Shown: positions 46,290 through 56,125 of the stretch, piece after piece
Layout of the letters: every line of letters begins with the position of its first letter
How positions within the stretch are numbered: the stretch's first letter is position 1
Assembly (NCBI GenBank): GCA_009746045.1
Contig: RPFO01000167.1
Span: 2,270,152-2,334,151, forward strand
Length of the DNA: 64,000 nt
Direction: 5' to 3'
Origin: Mesostigma viride
Taxonomy: Eukaryota; Streptophyta; Mesostigmatophyceae; Mesostigmatales; Mesostigmataceae
Notes under the pieces: model-generated
The model's input: the letters and a program-made list of their open reading frames with translations, nothing else
Told to the model about the DNA's origin: nothing
The model's database searches: none
Program-made: the position numbers and the translations under genes

Positions 46290-46970
46290 GCACATTAGTT
46301 GCTCATCAGTAATATACTTTCAAGGAATGCGTCACATAGGTGAGGGGACACCATGTACGTGCCGTTGTCGAAGATGAGGCGGTCGATGCTGTGGAGATAG
46401 AGGTACAGGTCATAAAGGGAGGCAACTAATAGAGGCCCACCGTCTAGGTCATCTAGTCGCTCTACACGTAAGCCAGCCATTATTTCAATGCACACGGCTA
46501 CACATTTCCATCACCATTCATCTTCATCATCCTGAACGACTCGAACACGCGGACAAGATAACGGCAGGCTCGAGCTACCATGGTCCGGATTCTCCCGATT
46601 TCTGGCCTGCGCTGATTGTCTCCTTGATAAAGGGAGGCGCGTAGTCCCCGTAGAAGATGCAATGCATCAGGCAGTGCTCGGGGACATGTTGGTCCAGTCG
46701 TGATCGTCGGCTTTGAAGGGTTGAGGCCGGCCGGAAGCGCAGTTTTGTCCATGGGCGCGATTCTTGTGGGTGACTGCGTTTGGGATCAGTCAGGCGATGC
46801 CGATGGCGAGGCCGCAGGAGCCAATCGCGAGCGCACTACCAACGCTTGAGTAGTATGTGTTGCTGCTGCCTGGCAGGCCGGGCGGAACTACAGCCGGAGC
46901 TGCAGGCGAATTTTCTAGCTAGGCTCATCGCAGCCGCCAGGCTGCGTTGCGTAGTCGGGGTAAAATTGGC
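46290..46970 (-). pseudogene. degraded ORF1-type retroelement copy (family H, copy H3)
   Basis: Minus-strand pieces resemble the intact-looking copy at 47626-48972: LYDLYLYLHSIDRLIFDNGT matches LYDLCIHLHATGRLLVTDGR, and further upstream DQHVPEHCLMHCIFYGDYA matches TNMSPSEALDCLFYYGDYA. The two parts are separated by a SINE-like insertion (46424-46626). Several frameshifts. Confidence 0.75.
46424..46626 (-). mobile_element. SINE-like element with 12-bp target-site duplication
   Basis: Interrupts the ORF1-type pseudogene. The sequence ATAAAGGGAGGC occurs at 46412-46423 and again at 46627-46638, flanking the 203-bp insert, while the intact relative (about 48632) has a single GTAAAGCGAGGC. On the minus strand the insert begins CAAGGAGACAATCAGCGCAG, has TGGTAGCTCGAGCCTGCCG (A-box-like) and GTGTTCGAGTCG (B-box-like) about 35 bp apart, and ends GGGCCTCTATTAGTT. 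This fits a tRNA-related SINE mobilised by a LINE. Confidence 0.72.
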
Positions 46971-47625
46971 TCCAGAATTCTCAATTCTCAAATTCTCAGA
47001 GGGCGGGGGCTGAGGTTGACTGGTAGTACTGTACGATGGTGTTGGACGGAATTTCGGTCAGCGTTGCGGACTTTGCATCTCACGTTGTACATGGAAAAGA
47101 GCCATTGCGTCGCGCTGTGCTGTGGCGAACTTATTCTCCGCCGTCGGATGGCACCGTCGATGCTCGTCGATGAACCCAACGCAAGCCATTAATTAATTAT
47201 CAACATCACTCCGTTGGGAGTCAATGTAGCACATATCCCTGAGAAGGGGCATATGGCTTTTAATACATCCTAGGCTACGTCATGCAAGGGTGGGAATGTA
47301 AGCTACCCGTGCTCTAGGTGCACCAGGGCACCCGCACCACCATGCTGTCTCAGGTTCAACCCGCCTAAGGGGGGATCCTGACACGGGGGAGGAAGATCAT
47401 CATGGCTATACAAGAGCTAGGACATGGCTTCTCGACAGAGAGCATCTCTCTGCATGGCATAGCATGGCTAAATTCTTAATGCAACATCCATGGGGGTCCC
47501 ATTATAGGCATGGCTTGGCTAAATTCTGAAGGCAACATCCATGGGGGCCATTATGGGCGCACATGCGCGTGGGCGCCACATGCTAGGCTAAGCCTTACTA
47601 ATCTACACTACTGGTATGTATATTC

Positions 47626-48972
47626 CTAGTCTGAGGTGGCAGGAGGGGGCTGCCAGGGCTTGTGGTCAACGTGGATGACCGCCCCCCTCCAGTATACCGG
47701 CTTCCCCCTTGCGCTCTGCCGGAGCTGAAGGTAGGTCGGCCATAGCTCGCGTCGCCGCTGTTGCTGGGCCAGGGTCAAGTCGTCGTCCAGCGTGAAGTGA
47801 GTCTCCGAGAGCTTCTTGCGGCATAATTTAAGGAACGCCAGCTTGTCCGCCATGTACTTAAAGGTGAGGAGCACGGGTGCCGGGCCTGCCTTCCCCCGCG
47901 CGCGGGGGAGGCGGACAGCCGACATGTCCAGCTCACCAGTGAGTAACATGGGGGCAAGAATGGCGCGCTTAAATGCCTCAAGAAGGCTCGTGGAGGTCTC
48001 ACCTGCCGGCTGGTCGAAGTGCTTGACGATGACATTGTGGCTGCGCCGGGCGATGTCGGCTTCCTCGCGAAGGTCGAGGGCTTGTTGCTTGAGTTGTGCC
48101 GAGATGGTGGAGGTGGTGGAGGTGGTGTGCAGCTTAAGCAAGTCCGCCAGGGTGGAGGGAGCATCGCCGGCCGGGCCAGCAGGCGCCGGCTGGGCGGCGA
48201 TGTCCTTCACCGCCTGGGCGGTGAGGCCAGCGGTGTCATGCAAGCTCTCAAGGGCGTTGGCGGTGGCTTGAAGGCGGTGGTCGAGGTCGAGGAGCTGGGC
48301 TTTGATGTCGGCAGTGGAGGCGGAAATGGCAGTGGAGGTGGCGGTGAGGTGAGGAAGTTCAGCAGCCATGGCGGGCCACCCATTGCTGCGACGTCAGCAG
48401 CAAGGGGGGTCACGTGCTGCTGAAAAGCTTCCATGAGGATGGAACGGAGGGTGGGGGCGGAGATGGATGGAGCCCAGCCAGATCTCGCCGTCAGAGCGCT
48501 GGAGAAGGGAGTTGAGGATGGCGTGCTGGAGAACGGGGCGGGGGGAGCCGAAAACCATGCTGACGTTGTGCCAGCGACGGCCGTCGGTGACGAGGAGGCG
48601 GCCGGTGGCGTGGAGATGGATGCACAGGTCGTAAAGCGAGGCGTAGTCCCCATAATAGAAGAGGCAGTCCAGAGCTTCGGACGGAGACATGTTGGTCCAG
48701 TCGTGATCATCGACCTGGAAAGATTTGAGCCGAAAGCGCGGTTCCGAGGGGCGTGAAGACCCTTCTGGTTTGTCGGCTGAGCGGGCGCGTTTAGGGTCGG
48801 GCGATGCCGATGGCGAGGCATTGAGGCCGGGAGGTTGCTGGGTGACCACCAGTGCACGACTAGTGTCACCGCTGCCTGCCGGATCTGGCGAAGCGGCAGC
48901 CTCAGCTGCCGCATTGTCAAAGGCGAGCGCATCCGCCAAACTGCGTTGCGTCGACAGGCGTTTGCTCGTCAT
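47626..48972 (-). pseudogene. L1 ORF1p-like protein gene with frameshifts
   Basis: Read on the minus strand from ATG at 48972 (MTSKRLSTQRSLADALAFDN), with a proline/serine-rich N-terminal part and a conserved block WTNMSPSEALDCLFYYGDYA. The frame shifts between about 48430 and 48370; the last part starts MAAELPHLTATS (48369) and runs to 47626. That part has a coiled-coil-like stretch (STADIKAQLLDLDHRLQATA), then HNVIVKHFDQPAGETSTSL, LLTFKYMADKLAFLKLCRKK, LDDDLTLAQQQRRRELWPTY. The order coiled coil, RRM-like, basic C-terminal domain is that of L1 ORF1p, an RNA-binding chaperone. The assignment is by pattern; a search would settle it. Confidence 0.65.
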
Positions 48973-49500
48973 ATACTGCGTTTTAGATTTGGAAAGTTAT
49001 ATCAGCATGTGCGTCTTAGAAAGACGAAGCGATGGTGATATTCACGGCTAAATTCGGTGCTCAAACGTGAAAGTTATGAGCTCCGCCGTCAGCCATGGCT
49101 ACCTCGTGGCTCGTGGCTCGTAATATGGCAAGCCATGTACCAAAATAAGTACAAAAAAGCGCGGCGGCACCTCGCGGCGAGTTTGGTAAGTTACAGAACT
49201 TGAAGCCCGGCGACTCCGCGTCAAGCAGTCCGCAGGTAAAGTCCGTCGGCGTGAATGAAGTGACAATTTTGACAATTTGACAATTTGAGAACCGGCGACA
49301 ACCTAGTCGGGGTAAAATTGAAAGTAGTCGCCGGCCGGAATATTGCGTTTTAGTTTCGGGAAATATATATCAGCGTGTGCGTCGTAGTTAGAAGGACGAA
49401 GCGATTGTGATATTCACGGCCGAATTTGGTGCCCAAACGTGAAAGTTATCAGCTCCACCGTCATGCAGCCATGGCTATACTGACCTCGTGGCTCGTGGCT
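48973..49500 (-). promoter_or_regulatory. duplicated 5' leader monomer of family H
   Basis: A roughly 150-bp block containing (plus strand) TTGCGTTTTAGATTTGG, AAAGACGAAGCGATGGTGAT and CAAACGTGAAAGTTATGAGC at 48977-49130 recurs at 49325-49490 in the same orientation. A third copy, inverted, is at 52555-52727. Tandem leader monomers in front of ORF1 recall the promoter monomers of rodent L1. Promoter function is inferred. Confidence 0.55.
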
Positions 49501-49547
49501 CGTGGCCTCGTGGCTCGTCCATGGGCTACAGCCACTGTTGGCGCTAG

Positions 49548-49960
49548 GAAATGGCGCCCCGAACTCCTCAATTAAGGACAAAGGGGATATGACCCGGGGT
49601 GGGGCCCCACATCGCCGTAGGAGGCAAACTTGTCGCGCAGCTCAGCCACAGCGACAGCAGCGCTGTCATCAACAGCCGCCCGGAGGATGTGGCTCGGACC
49701 GGAGAGCGACCGAGCCACAGAGACATCAATGAGCAGGTGACAACCCTGCCCATTGTACAGTCCAGGCCACGGTAATGTCGGGCCACCGTGGTTGGGGGAA
49801 TAGAGCCCGGCGGCCCCATCAATCCACGTCAGTCCTCACACAAGTTGATGGTGGAGTGCATGGGGAAATGCCGTCTGCATGGACCAAGGCACACACCGGC
49901 CAGGTGCCCGGAGCTACGGAGAGCGGTATGGAGATAGAGGAACCAGTCCTGGCAGTGTCA
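49548..49960 (-). pseudogene. R2-like family A fragment A2 (endonuclease region)
   Basis: Minus-strand copy of the endonuclease part of element A1, with many indels (recognisable: IPPTT and SLMSLWLGRSP in a shifted frame; the DNA matches GGGGCCCCACATCGCCGTAG). It ends at a GAATATATAT tract (49961-49970). Confidence 0.75.
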
Positions 49961-49982
49961 GAATATATATTCATATTTATTC

Positions 49983-50080
49983 AGATATTAATTTCTTCAG
50001 GGTTATTCTCCTTATCGGGTTTTTCCTTATGTTGCATGCCCATCTCACCTCCATAATCTATCATTCTGAATGAATATATA
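49983..50080 (+). mobile_element. R2-like family A 3' UTR fragment A3
   Basis: TTCTTCAGGGTTATTCTCC ... TGCATGCCCATCTCACCTCC ... matches the A1 3' UTR (34016-34103). It ends at TGAATATATA, where an inverted copy begins. Confidence 0.8.
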
Positions 50081-50086
50081 CTAGAA

Positions 50087-50980
50087 TTCATTGAGAATGA
50101 TAGATCACGGACGTGAGATGGGCATGCAACATAAGGAAAAACCCGAAAAGGAGAATAACCCTGAAGAAATTAATAGGAATCTGACACGGACCGTCCAAGG
50201 ATCACGCCAGCTGCACAAGGTACAACTAACTACATCACAAAACTACGACAAGCAGCAACATCGCTGCCGGCCCACCATGCAGGCCTGGGAGGGATCTAGA
50301 CCGCATGGGTCGCGACAAAGTCGGCCCGGGTGCGGCGGAATAACACATAAGCCACAGTGCGAGTGAGGGCGCGAGTGACAGGCGCTGCCGCCAATACGAG
50401 GATCGACCACGTGCGGGCATGACCACGGGGCGGTCTGATCGACCCTCGAGGTCGAGGCGGTCTTCACGGCGCTGGCAGCACTCGAGTGGAAAAACTCCGC
50501 TGTCTTGGGGCCCATGGCCCCGAACTCCTCAATGACAACTTTAGGGGATGACCCGGTGGGGCCCCACATTGCCTTAGGAGGCAAACTTGTCGCGCTCAGC
50601 CACAGCGGCAGCAGCCGCCGGCAGCCACAGCCGCCCGCGGAGGATGTGGCGACCGGAGAGCGGCTGAGCCACGGAGACATCGATGAGCAGGTGGCAACCC
50701 TGCCCCGGCGCCGTAGTCAAGCACGGTAATGTCGGGGGGGTGGTTGGGTGAGTAGAGGGCGGCCCCATCCGCGTCCTCGCACGTGATGGTGGAGTGGGGA
50801 AAGACCGGCCAAACCATGGCACACACCACCCGGAGGAGATCGTCGGAGCGGTATGGAGATAGAGCGGAACCAGTTCTGGTTCTGCTGGCCACCCGGCATG
50901 CACGCGATGTAGTGCGTCCCAGTAGTATCCAGAGCAAGCCCGCAGCTGCCGCAGGACACACCCGCCGCACGTGATGAGAG
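50087..50980 (-). pseudogene. R2-like family A fragment A4
   Basis: Inverted 3' part of the element: 3' UTR at 50087-50290, then the endonuclease and CCHC region with several small indels. Truncated at about the CCHC knuckle and abutting a GAATATATATATA tract. Confidence 0.82.
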
Positions 50981-51000
50981 ACACTGAGAATATATATATA

Positions 51001-52519
51001 GGCGCTCCCCCCCACTTGGTGCGGCTTGCCGCGGAAGGCCATGACGAGCGCATTCAGGCCGCCTTGCAGGTGCTCCTCCCCGGCCCTAGCCTGCCAGCTC
51101 ACTCCATGTGCTTGGCCACCCTCCCCTGCCGCATGGGCGGGTGTGGGCTCACCCGCGCCGCCCGCCTCGCCCCCGCCGCCTTCCTTGGCTCTGTTGCTCA
51201 GGCCTGGGCGGAGATCCGCCGGTTGGTCCCCAGCGCCGTCAGCGCCATTCCCGACTTGGTCACCCCATCCCCCTTCCCCTTTGTGCAGGCTGTGCAGGAT
51301 TCTTACCTCGGGATCCAGCAGGCTTGCGACCTCGTCCGCCCCGCTCAGGCCGTCCACCGTCGCCTGCCCCGGGGCACGCCCGGCGTGTCCACTGTCGTCA
51401 GTCCTAGTGTCTTCCCTGCCTGCGTTCATGAAAAACAACAAAAGACCTACGCGGGTATACTACACTGTGCCGACTGGATGGGTCTGCATGCGAGCTTGAA
51501 CGATCAGGGGAAGGCTTGGCTTCACTCCGTTTCCCTTGAGGGGAGCGTGGGGTCCGCATTCCTGCGCGCCCTCCCCATGAGCCCTTTGTTCACACTGGTT
51601 CCGGCCCTTTACGCCATCGCTCTCCGCCACCAGCTCTTTGCCCCGCAACCTCTCATCACGGCGGGTGCGTCCTGCGGCAGCTGCGGGCTTGCTCTGGATA
51701 CTACTGGGACGCACTACATCGCGTGCATGGGTGGCCAGCAGAACCAGAACTGGTTCCTCTATCTCCATACCGCTCTCCTCCGGGTGGTGTGTGCCATGGT
51801 TCGGTCGGTCTTTCCCCACTCCACCATTAAGTGCGAGGACGCGGATGGGGCCGCCCTCTACTCACCCAACCACCGCCGGCCCGACATTACCGTGCTTGAC
51901 TACGACGGGCAGGGTTGCCACCTGCTCATCGATGTCTCCGTGGCTCGGCCGCTTTCCGGTCGCCACATCCTCCGGGCGGCTGTGGATGCCGGCGCTGCTG
52001 CCGCTGTGGCTGAGCGCGACAAGTTTGCCTCCTACGGCAATGTGGGGCCCCACCGGGTCATCCCCTTTGTCCTTGAGGAGTTCGGGGCCATGGGCCCCAA
52101 GACAGCGGAGTTTTTCCACGAGTGCTGCCAGCGCCGTGAAGACCGCCTCGACCTCGAGGGTCAGACCGCCCCGTGGTCGGCCCGCACGTGGTCCTCGTAT
52201 TGGCGGCAGCGTCTGTCACTCGCCCTCACTCGCACCGTGGCTGATGTGTTATTCCGCCGCACCCGGGCCGACTTTGTCGCGACCCATGCGGTCTAGATTC
52301 CTTCCAGGCCTGCATGGTGGGCCGGCAGCGCTGTTGCTGCGTGTAGTTTTGTGATGTATAGTTAGTTGTACCTTGTGCCGCTGGCGTGATCCTTGGATGT
52401 CTGTGTCAGATTACTACTATTAATTTCTTCAGGGTTATTCTCCCAGTTCTCGGGTTTTTCCTTATGTTGCATGCCTATCTCACCTCCGTAATCTATCATT
52501 CTCAATGAATATATATATA
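51001..52519 (+). pseudogene. R2-like family A fragment A5, near-identical to A1
   Basis: Starts GGCGCTCCCCCCCACTTGG and continues through the stop at 52296 and the 3' UTR to TCAATGAATATATATATA. Aligning by eye to 32598-34103, the coding part differs by one 3-bp insertion near 51878 and a few substitutions (for example at 51106, 51827 and 52211). The open frame is intact for over 430 codons but begins in the middle of the polyprotein, so it is a 5' truncation. Confidence 0.88.
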
Positions 52520-52521
52520 GG

Positions 52522-52735
52522 CAGGGCGCCTGCTCAGTCGTCGGCTGCTTTTTTTTTTCATGTAAGATATGGCAGCCATGTACATGTGCGAGCCACGAGG
52601 TAGCCATGGCTGACGACGGCGCCCATAACTTTCACGTTTGGGCACCAAATTTGGCGGTGAATATCACAATCGCTTCGTCTTTCTAAGACGCACACACTGA
52701 TATAATTTTCCGAAGCTATTACGCAACAATATATA
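52522..52735 (+). mobile_element. family H 5' leader fragment, inverted relative to copy H1
   Basis: Contains TTTCACGTTTGGGCACCAAA, ATATCACAATCGCTTCGTCT and TTCTAAGACGCACACACTGA, the reverse complement of 48977-49130. It is bounded by AATATATATATA on the left and CAATATATATTC on the right. Confidence 0.75.
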
Positions 52736-52740
52736 TTCAC

Positions 52741-54618
52741 CGCCCCCCTCCAGGGTTGCCTCCAAGCGGTCCATGCTGCCCACCCGGCGGTCGCTATTCA
52801 GGCCTACTTGGATGATATCTACCTTCTGGGCCCTGTGCCGGACACCACCGCGGCTCTGCTGGCACTGCAGACCGCGGTGGCCGACATCAACCTCCAGTTG
52901 ACCCTGGCCAAGTGCGCGGTGTACTCGCCCATGCAAGGTGATTGCTCCGGCTTTCCGCCCCAGCTCTTGGGCCGGGACGAGCGCCTCCATGGGTTGGATG
53001 TCCTCGGCGTTCCGGTTGGCGACCCCGCGTTTGTCATCGATGCTCTGCGGGCCGCCCTCGAGGCACGCACTGAGGTACTGCCCTTGATTGCGCGCCTTCA
53101 TGATTCGCAGACCAAGGGTCTGCTTCTGTGGTTTTGCGCTCGACGCGTCGGTGACACCCTCGCGTCGTTCACTGGCTCCGGGGCGCTCTTCCGGCTCAGG
53201 TCCGGCTGGCCGCCGAGGGCCACGACGAACGCATCCAGTCGGCCTTGGCGCAGCTGGTCCCGGGCCCCGACCTCCCGCCACATGCTATTCGCATTGCCTC
53301 CCTGCCTGCACGGATGGGTGGCTGTGGTCTGACTCGTGCCGCCCGGCTGGCCCCAGCGGCATTTTTGGGCTCCGTCGCTCAGTCGTGGGCGGAAAGCTGC
53401 CGGCTCCTGCCCCTTTTGGCAACGGCAGCGCCTGACCTCCTGGACCCCAGCAGCCCTTTGCCCTTCGTCACCGCCATCCAGGAGGCCTATATGCTGAGAT
53501 CCAGCAGGCCTGTTCTCCCGTCTGTGCCGCTCAGGCGGTACAGCGCCACCTCCCTCGCGGCACTCCCTCGGTCGCCTCCGTTCAATCTCCCGCCGCATTC
53601 CCTGCTCGCGTCATCGATAAACACCAGAAAACCTACGCGGGTATTCTGCACACGGCTGATTGGATTGCTCTTTTCGCGGACCTCAACGCCCAGGGACGTG
53701 CGTGGTTGTTCTCGCTTTCCTTGCGGAGTGTGGGCTCGGCGTACCTTCGTGCTCTTCCCATGGCCCCCCCATTCGCCTTGGCTCCCAGCCACTATACTCG
53801 GTGGCGCTCCGGCACCAGCTATTTGCCCCGCAGCCTCTTGTTCCGGCCGGGCGGCCTTGTGGTAGCTGTGGGCAGCCGCTGGATCCCACGGGGACTCACT
53901 ACCTTGCCTGCATGGGGGGCCAACAGAATCAGAATTGGTATTTGTATTTGCACACTGTCCTCCTGACGGTGGTGCTCGCCATGATTCGGTCGGTTTTCCC
54001 CCACGCGAACATCCGGTCCGAGGATGCGGATGGCGCTGCCTTCTATTCCCCCAACCACCGGCCTGACATCGTGGTGCTGGACTTTGAGGGGGGTGGCCGG
54101 CATCTGCTTATTGACGTTTCGGTGGCGCGGCCCTTGGCTCTTAGCCACGTGGCTGGGGCCTGAGTCCCTCACGGCATGGTTACACGGCGGACCGGGCGGA
54201 GCGGGCCAAGCTCCTGGCCTACGGCGACGTCGGGCACCATCGTGTGGTGCCCTTTGTCCTGGAGGAGTTTGGGGCCATGGGGCCCCTGACCTCCGCCTTC
54301 TTCAAGGAGTGCTGCCGGCTCCGGGAGGACCGGCTGGACCTGGAGGGCCAGCGGGCCCCATGGTCGGCGCGGACCTGGACGTCATATTGGCGTCAGCGCT
54401 TGTCGGTGGCGCTGACTCGGGCCATGGCTGACATCATGCTCCGCCGTACGCGGGCTGATTTTGCGGTGCAGCAGGGCTATTAGGTTCCTCCCGTTAGGCG
54501 TTTCCATTGGTCTTATCGTATAGTATAGAGCTTTGACATGGCTCTGTATATAGGTTTATAGCTGGGCGTTTGCTTTGGTTTGAGTGATTTCACTCTGCTG
54601 TAAGTAATTATATTTTTA
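52741..54618 (+). pseudogene. R2-like family B fragment B1
   Basis: A second, more diverged R2-like subfamily starting just before motif C of the reverse transcriptase (AYLDDIYLLGPVPDTTAALL) and running to a stop at 54483. It keeps the CCHC knuckle (CGSCGQPLDPTGTHYLAC) and RPDIVVLDFEGGGRHLLIDV of the nuclease, but shifts frame at about 53130-53250, 53500-53700 and 54150-54200. Its 3' UTR (54484-54618; GAGCTTTGACATGGCTCTG) is unrelated to that of family A and ends TTTTTAATATATATTC. Confidence 0.82.
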
Positions 54619-54625
54619 ATATATA

Positions 54626-55638
54626 TTCATTGAGAATGATAGATTACGGAGGTGAGATAGGCATGCAACATAAGGAAAAACCCGATAACTGGGAGAATAA
54701 CCCTGAAGAAATTAATAGTAATCTGACACAGACATCCAAGGATCACGCCAGCGGCACAAGGTACAACTAACTATAGACATCACAAAACTACACGCAGCAA
54801 CAGCGCTGCACCGGCCCACCATGCAGGCCTGGAAGGAATCTAGACCGCATGGGTCGTGACAAAGTCGGCCCGGGTGCGGCGGAATAACACATCAGCCACG
54901 GTGCGAGTGAGGGCGCGAGTGACAGGCGCTGCCGCCAATACGAGGACCACGTGCGGGCATGACCACGGGGCGGTCTGACCCTCGAGGTCGAGGCGGTCTT
55001 CACGGCGCTGGCAGCACTCGTGGAAAAACTCCGCTGTCTTGGGGCCCATGGCCCCGAACTCCTCAAGGACAAAGGGGATGACCCGGTGGGGCCCCACATT
55101 GCCGTAGGAGGCAAACTTGTCGCGCTCAGCCACAGTGGCAGCAGCGCCGGCATCCACAGCCGCCCGGAGGATGTGGCGACCGGAAAGCGGCCGAGCCACG
55201 GAGACATCGATGAGCAGGTGGCAACCCTGCCCGTCGTAGTCAAGCACGGTAATGTCGGGGCGGTGGTTGGGTGAGTAGAGGGCGGCCCCATCCGCGTCCT
55301 CGCACTTGATGGTGGAGTGGGGAAAGACCGACCGAACCATGGCACCGCACACCACCCGGAGTCCTGAGAGCGGTATGGAGATAGAGGAACCAGTTCTGGT
55401 TCTGCTGGCCACCCATGCACGCGATGTAGTGCGTCCCAGTAGTATCCAGAGCAAGCCCGCAGCTGCCGCAGGACGCACCCGCCGTGATGAGAGGTTGCGG
55501 GGCAAAGAGCTGGTGGCGGAGAGCGATGGCGTAAAGGGCCGGAACCAGCGTGAACAAAGGGCTCATGGGGAGGGCGCGCAGGAATGCGGACCCCACGCTC
55601 CCCTCAAGGGAAACGGAGTGAAGCCAAGCCTTCCCCTG
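54626..55638 (-). pseudogene. R2-like family A fragment A6
   Basis: Inverted copy: 3' UTR from 54626, stop region near 54840, then endonuclease and CCHC region with few indels (MGPKTAEFFHECC and GASCGSCGLALDTTGTHY are visible), truncated near GATTGTTCAGGGGAAGG and bounded by CAATATATAT. Confidence 0.85.
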
Positions 55639-55648
55639 AACAATATAT

Positions 55649-56118
55649 ATGACGAGCAGGTTACACCGGTGGACCGGGCGGAGCGGGCCAAGCTCCTGGC
55701 CTACGGCGATCGACGTCGGGCACCATCGTGTGGTGCCCTTTGTCCTGGAGGAGTTTGGGGCCATGGGACCCCTGACCTCCGCCTTCTTCAAGGAGTGTTG
55801 CCGGCTCCGGGAGGACCGGCTGGACCTGGAGGGCCATGCAGCGCGGGCCCCATGGTCGGCGCGGACCTGGACGTCATATTGGCGTCATGCAGTGCTTGTC
55901 GGTGGCGCTGACTCGAGCCATGGCTGACATCATGCTCCGCCGTACGCGGGCTGATTTTGCGGTGCAGCAGGGCTATTAGGTTCCTCCCGTTAGGAGTTTC
56001 CATTGGTCTTATCGTAGTATAGAGCTTTGACATGGCTCTGTTTATTAGGTTTATAGCTGGGCGTTTGCTTTGGTTTGAGTGTCAGATTTCACTCTGCTGT
56101 AAGTAATAATATTTTTAT
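55649..56118 (+). pseudogene. R2-like family B fragment B2 behind a 10-bp family H start
   Basis: Begins ATGACGAGCA, identical to the first ten bases of the family H ORF1, then continues as family B (GGTTACACCGGTGGACCGGG ... LEEFGAMGPLTSAFFKECCR) to TTTTTATAATATATATG. Small insertions of ATGCA/GCATG type interrupt it near 55838 and 55887. Confidence 0.78.
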
Positions 56119-56125
56119 AATATAT

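Larger units (their letters stand above)
47188..49500 (-). mobile_element. ORF1-only non-LTR element (HAL1-like; family H, copy H1)
   Basis: Minus-strand element with a 5' leader (about 49500-48973), an ORF1-like gene (48972-47626) and a 3' UTR (47625-47188) that ends GCTACATTGACTCCCAACGG then TAATTAATTAAT. No reverse transcriptase follows ORF1. The same order (ORF1, UTR, same 3' tail) is seen in copy H2 (56126-58115), so lack of ORF2 is a family feature rather than a local truncation. The 3' tail resembles that of the LINE at 27405-28977. Confidence 0.68.
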
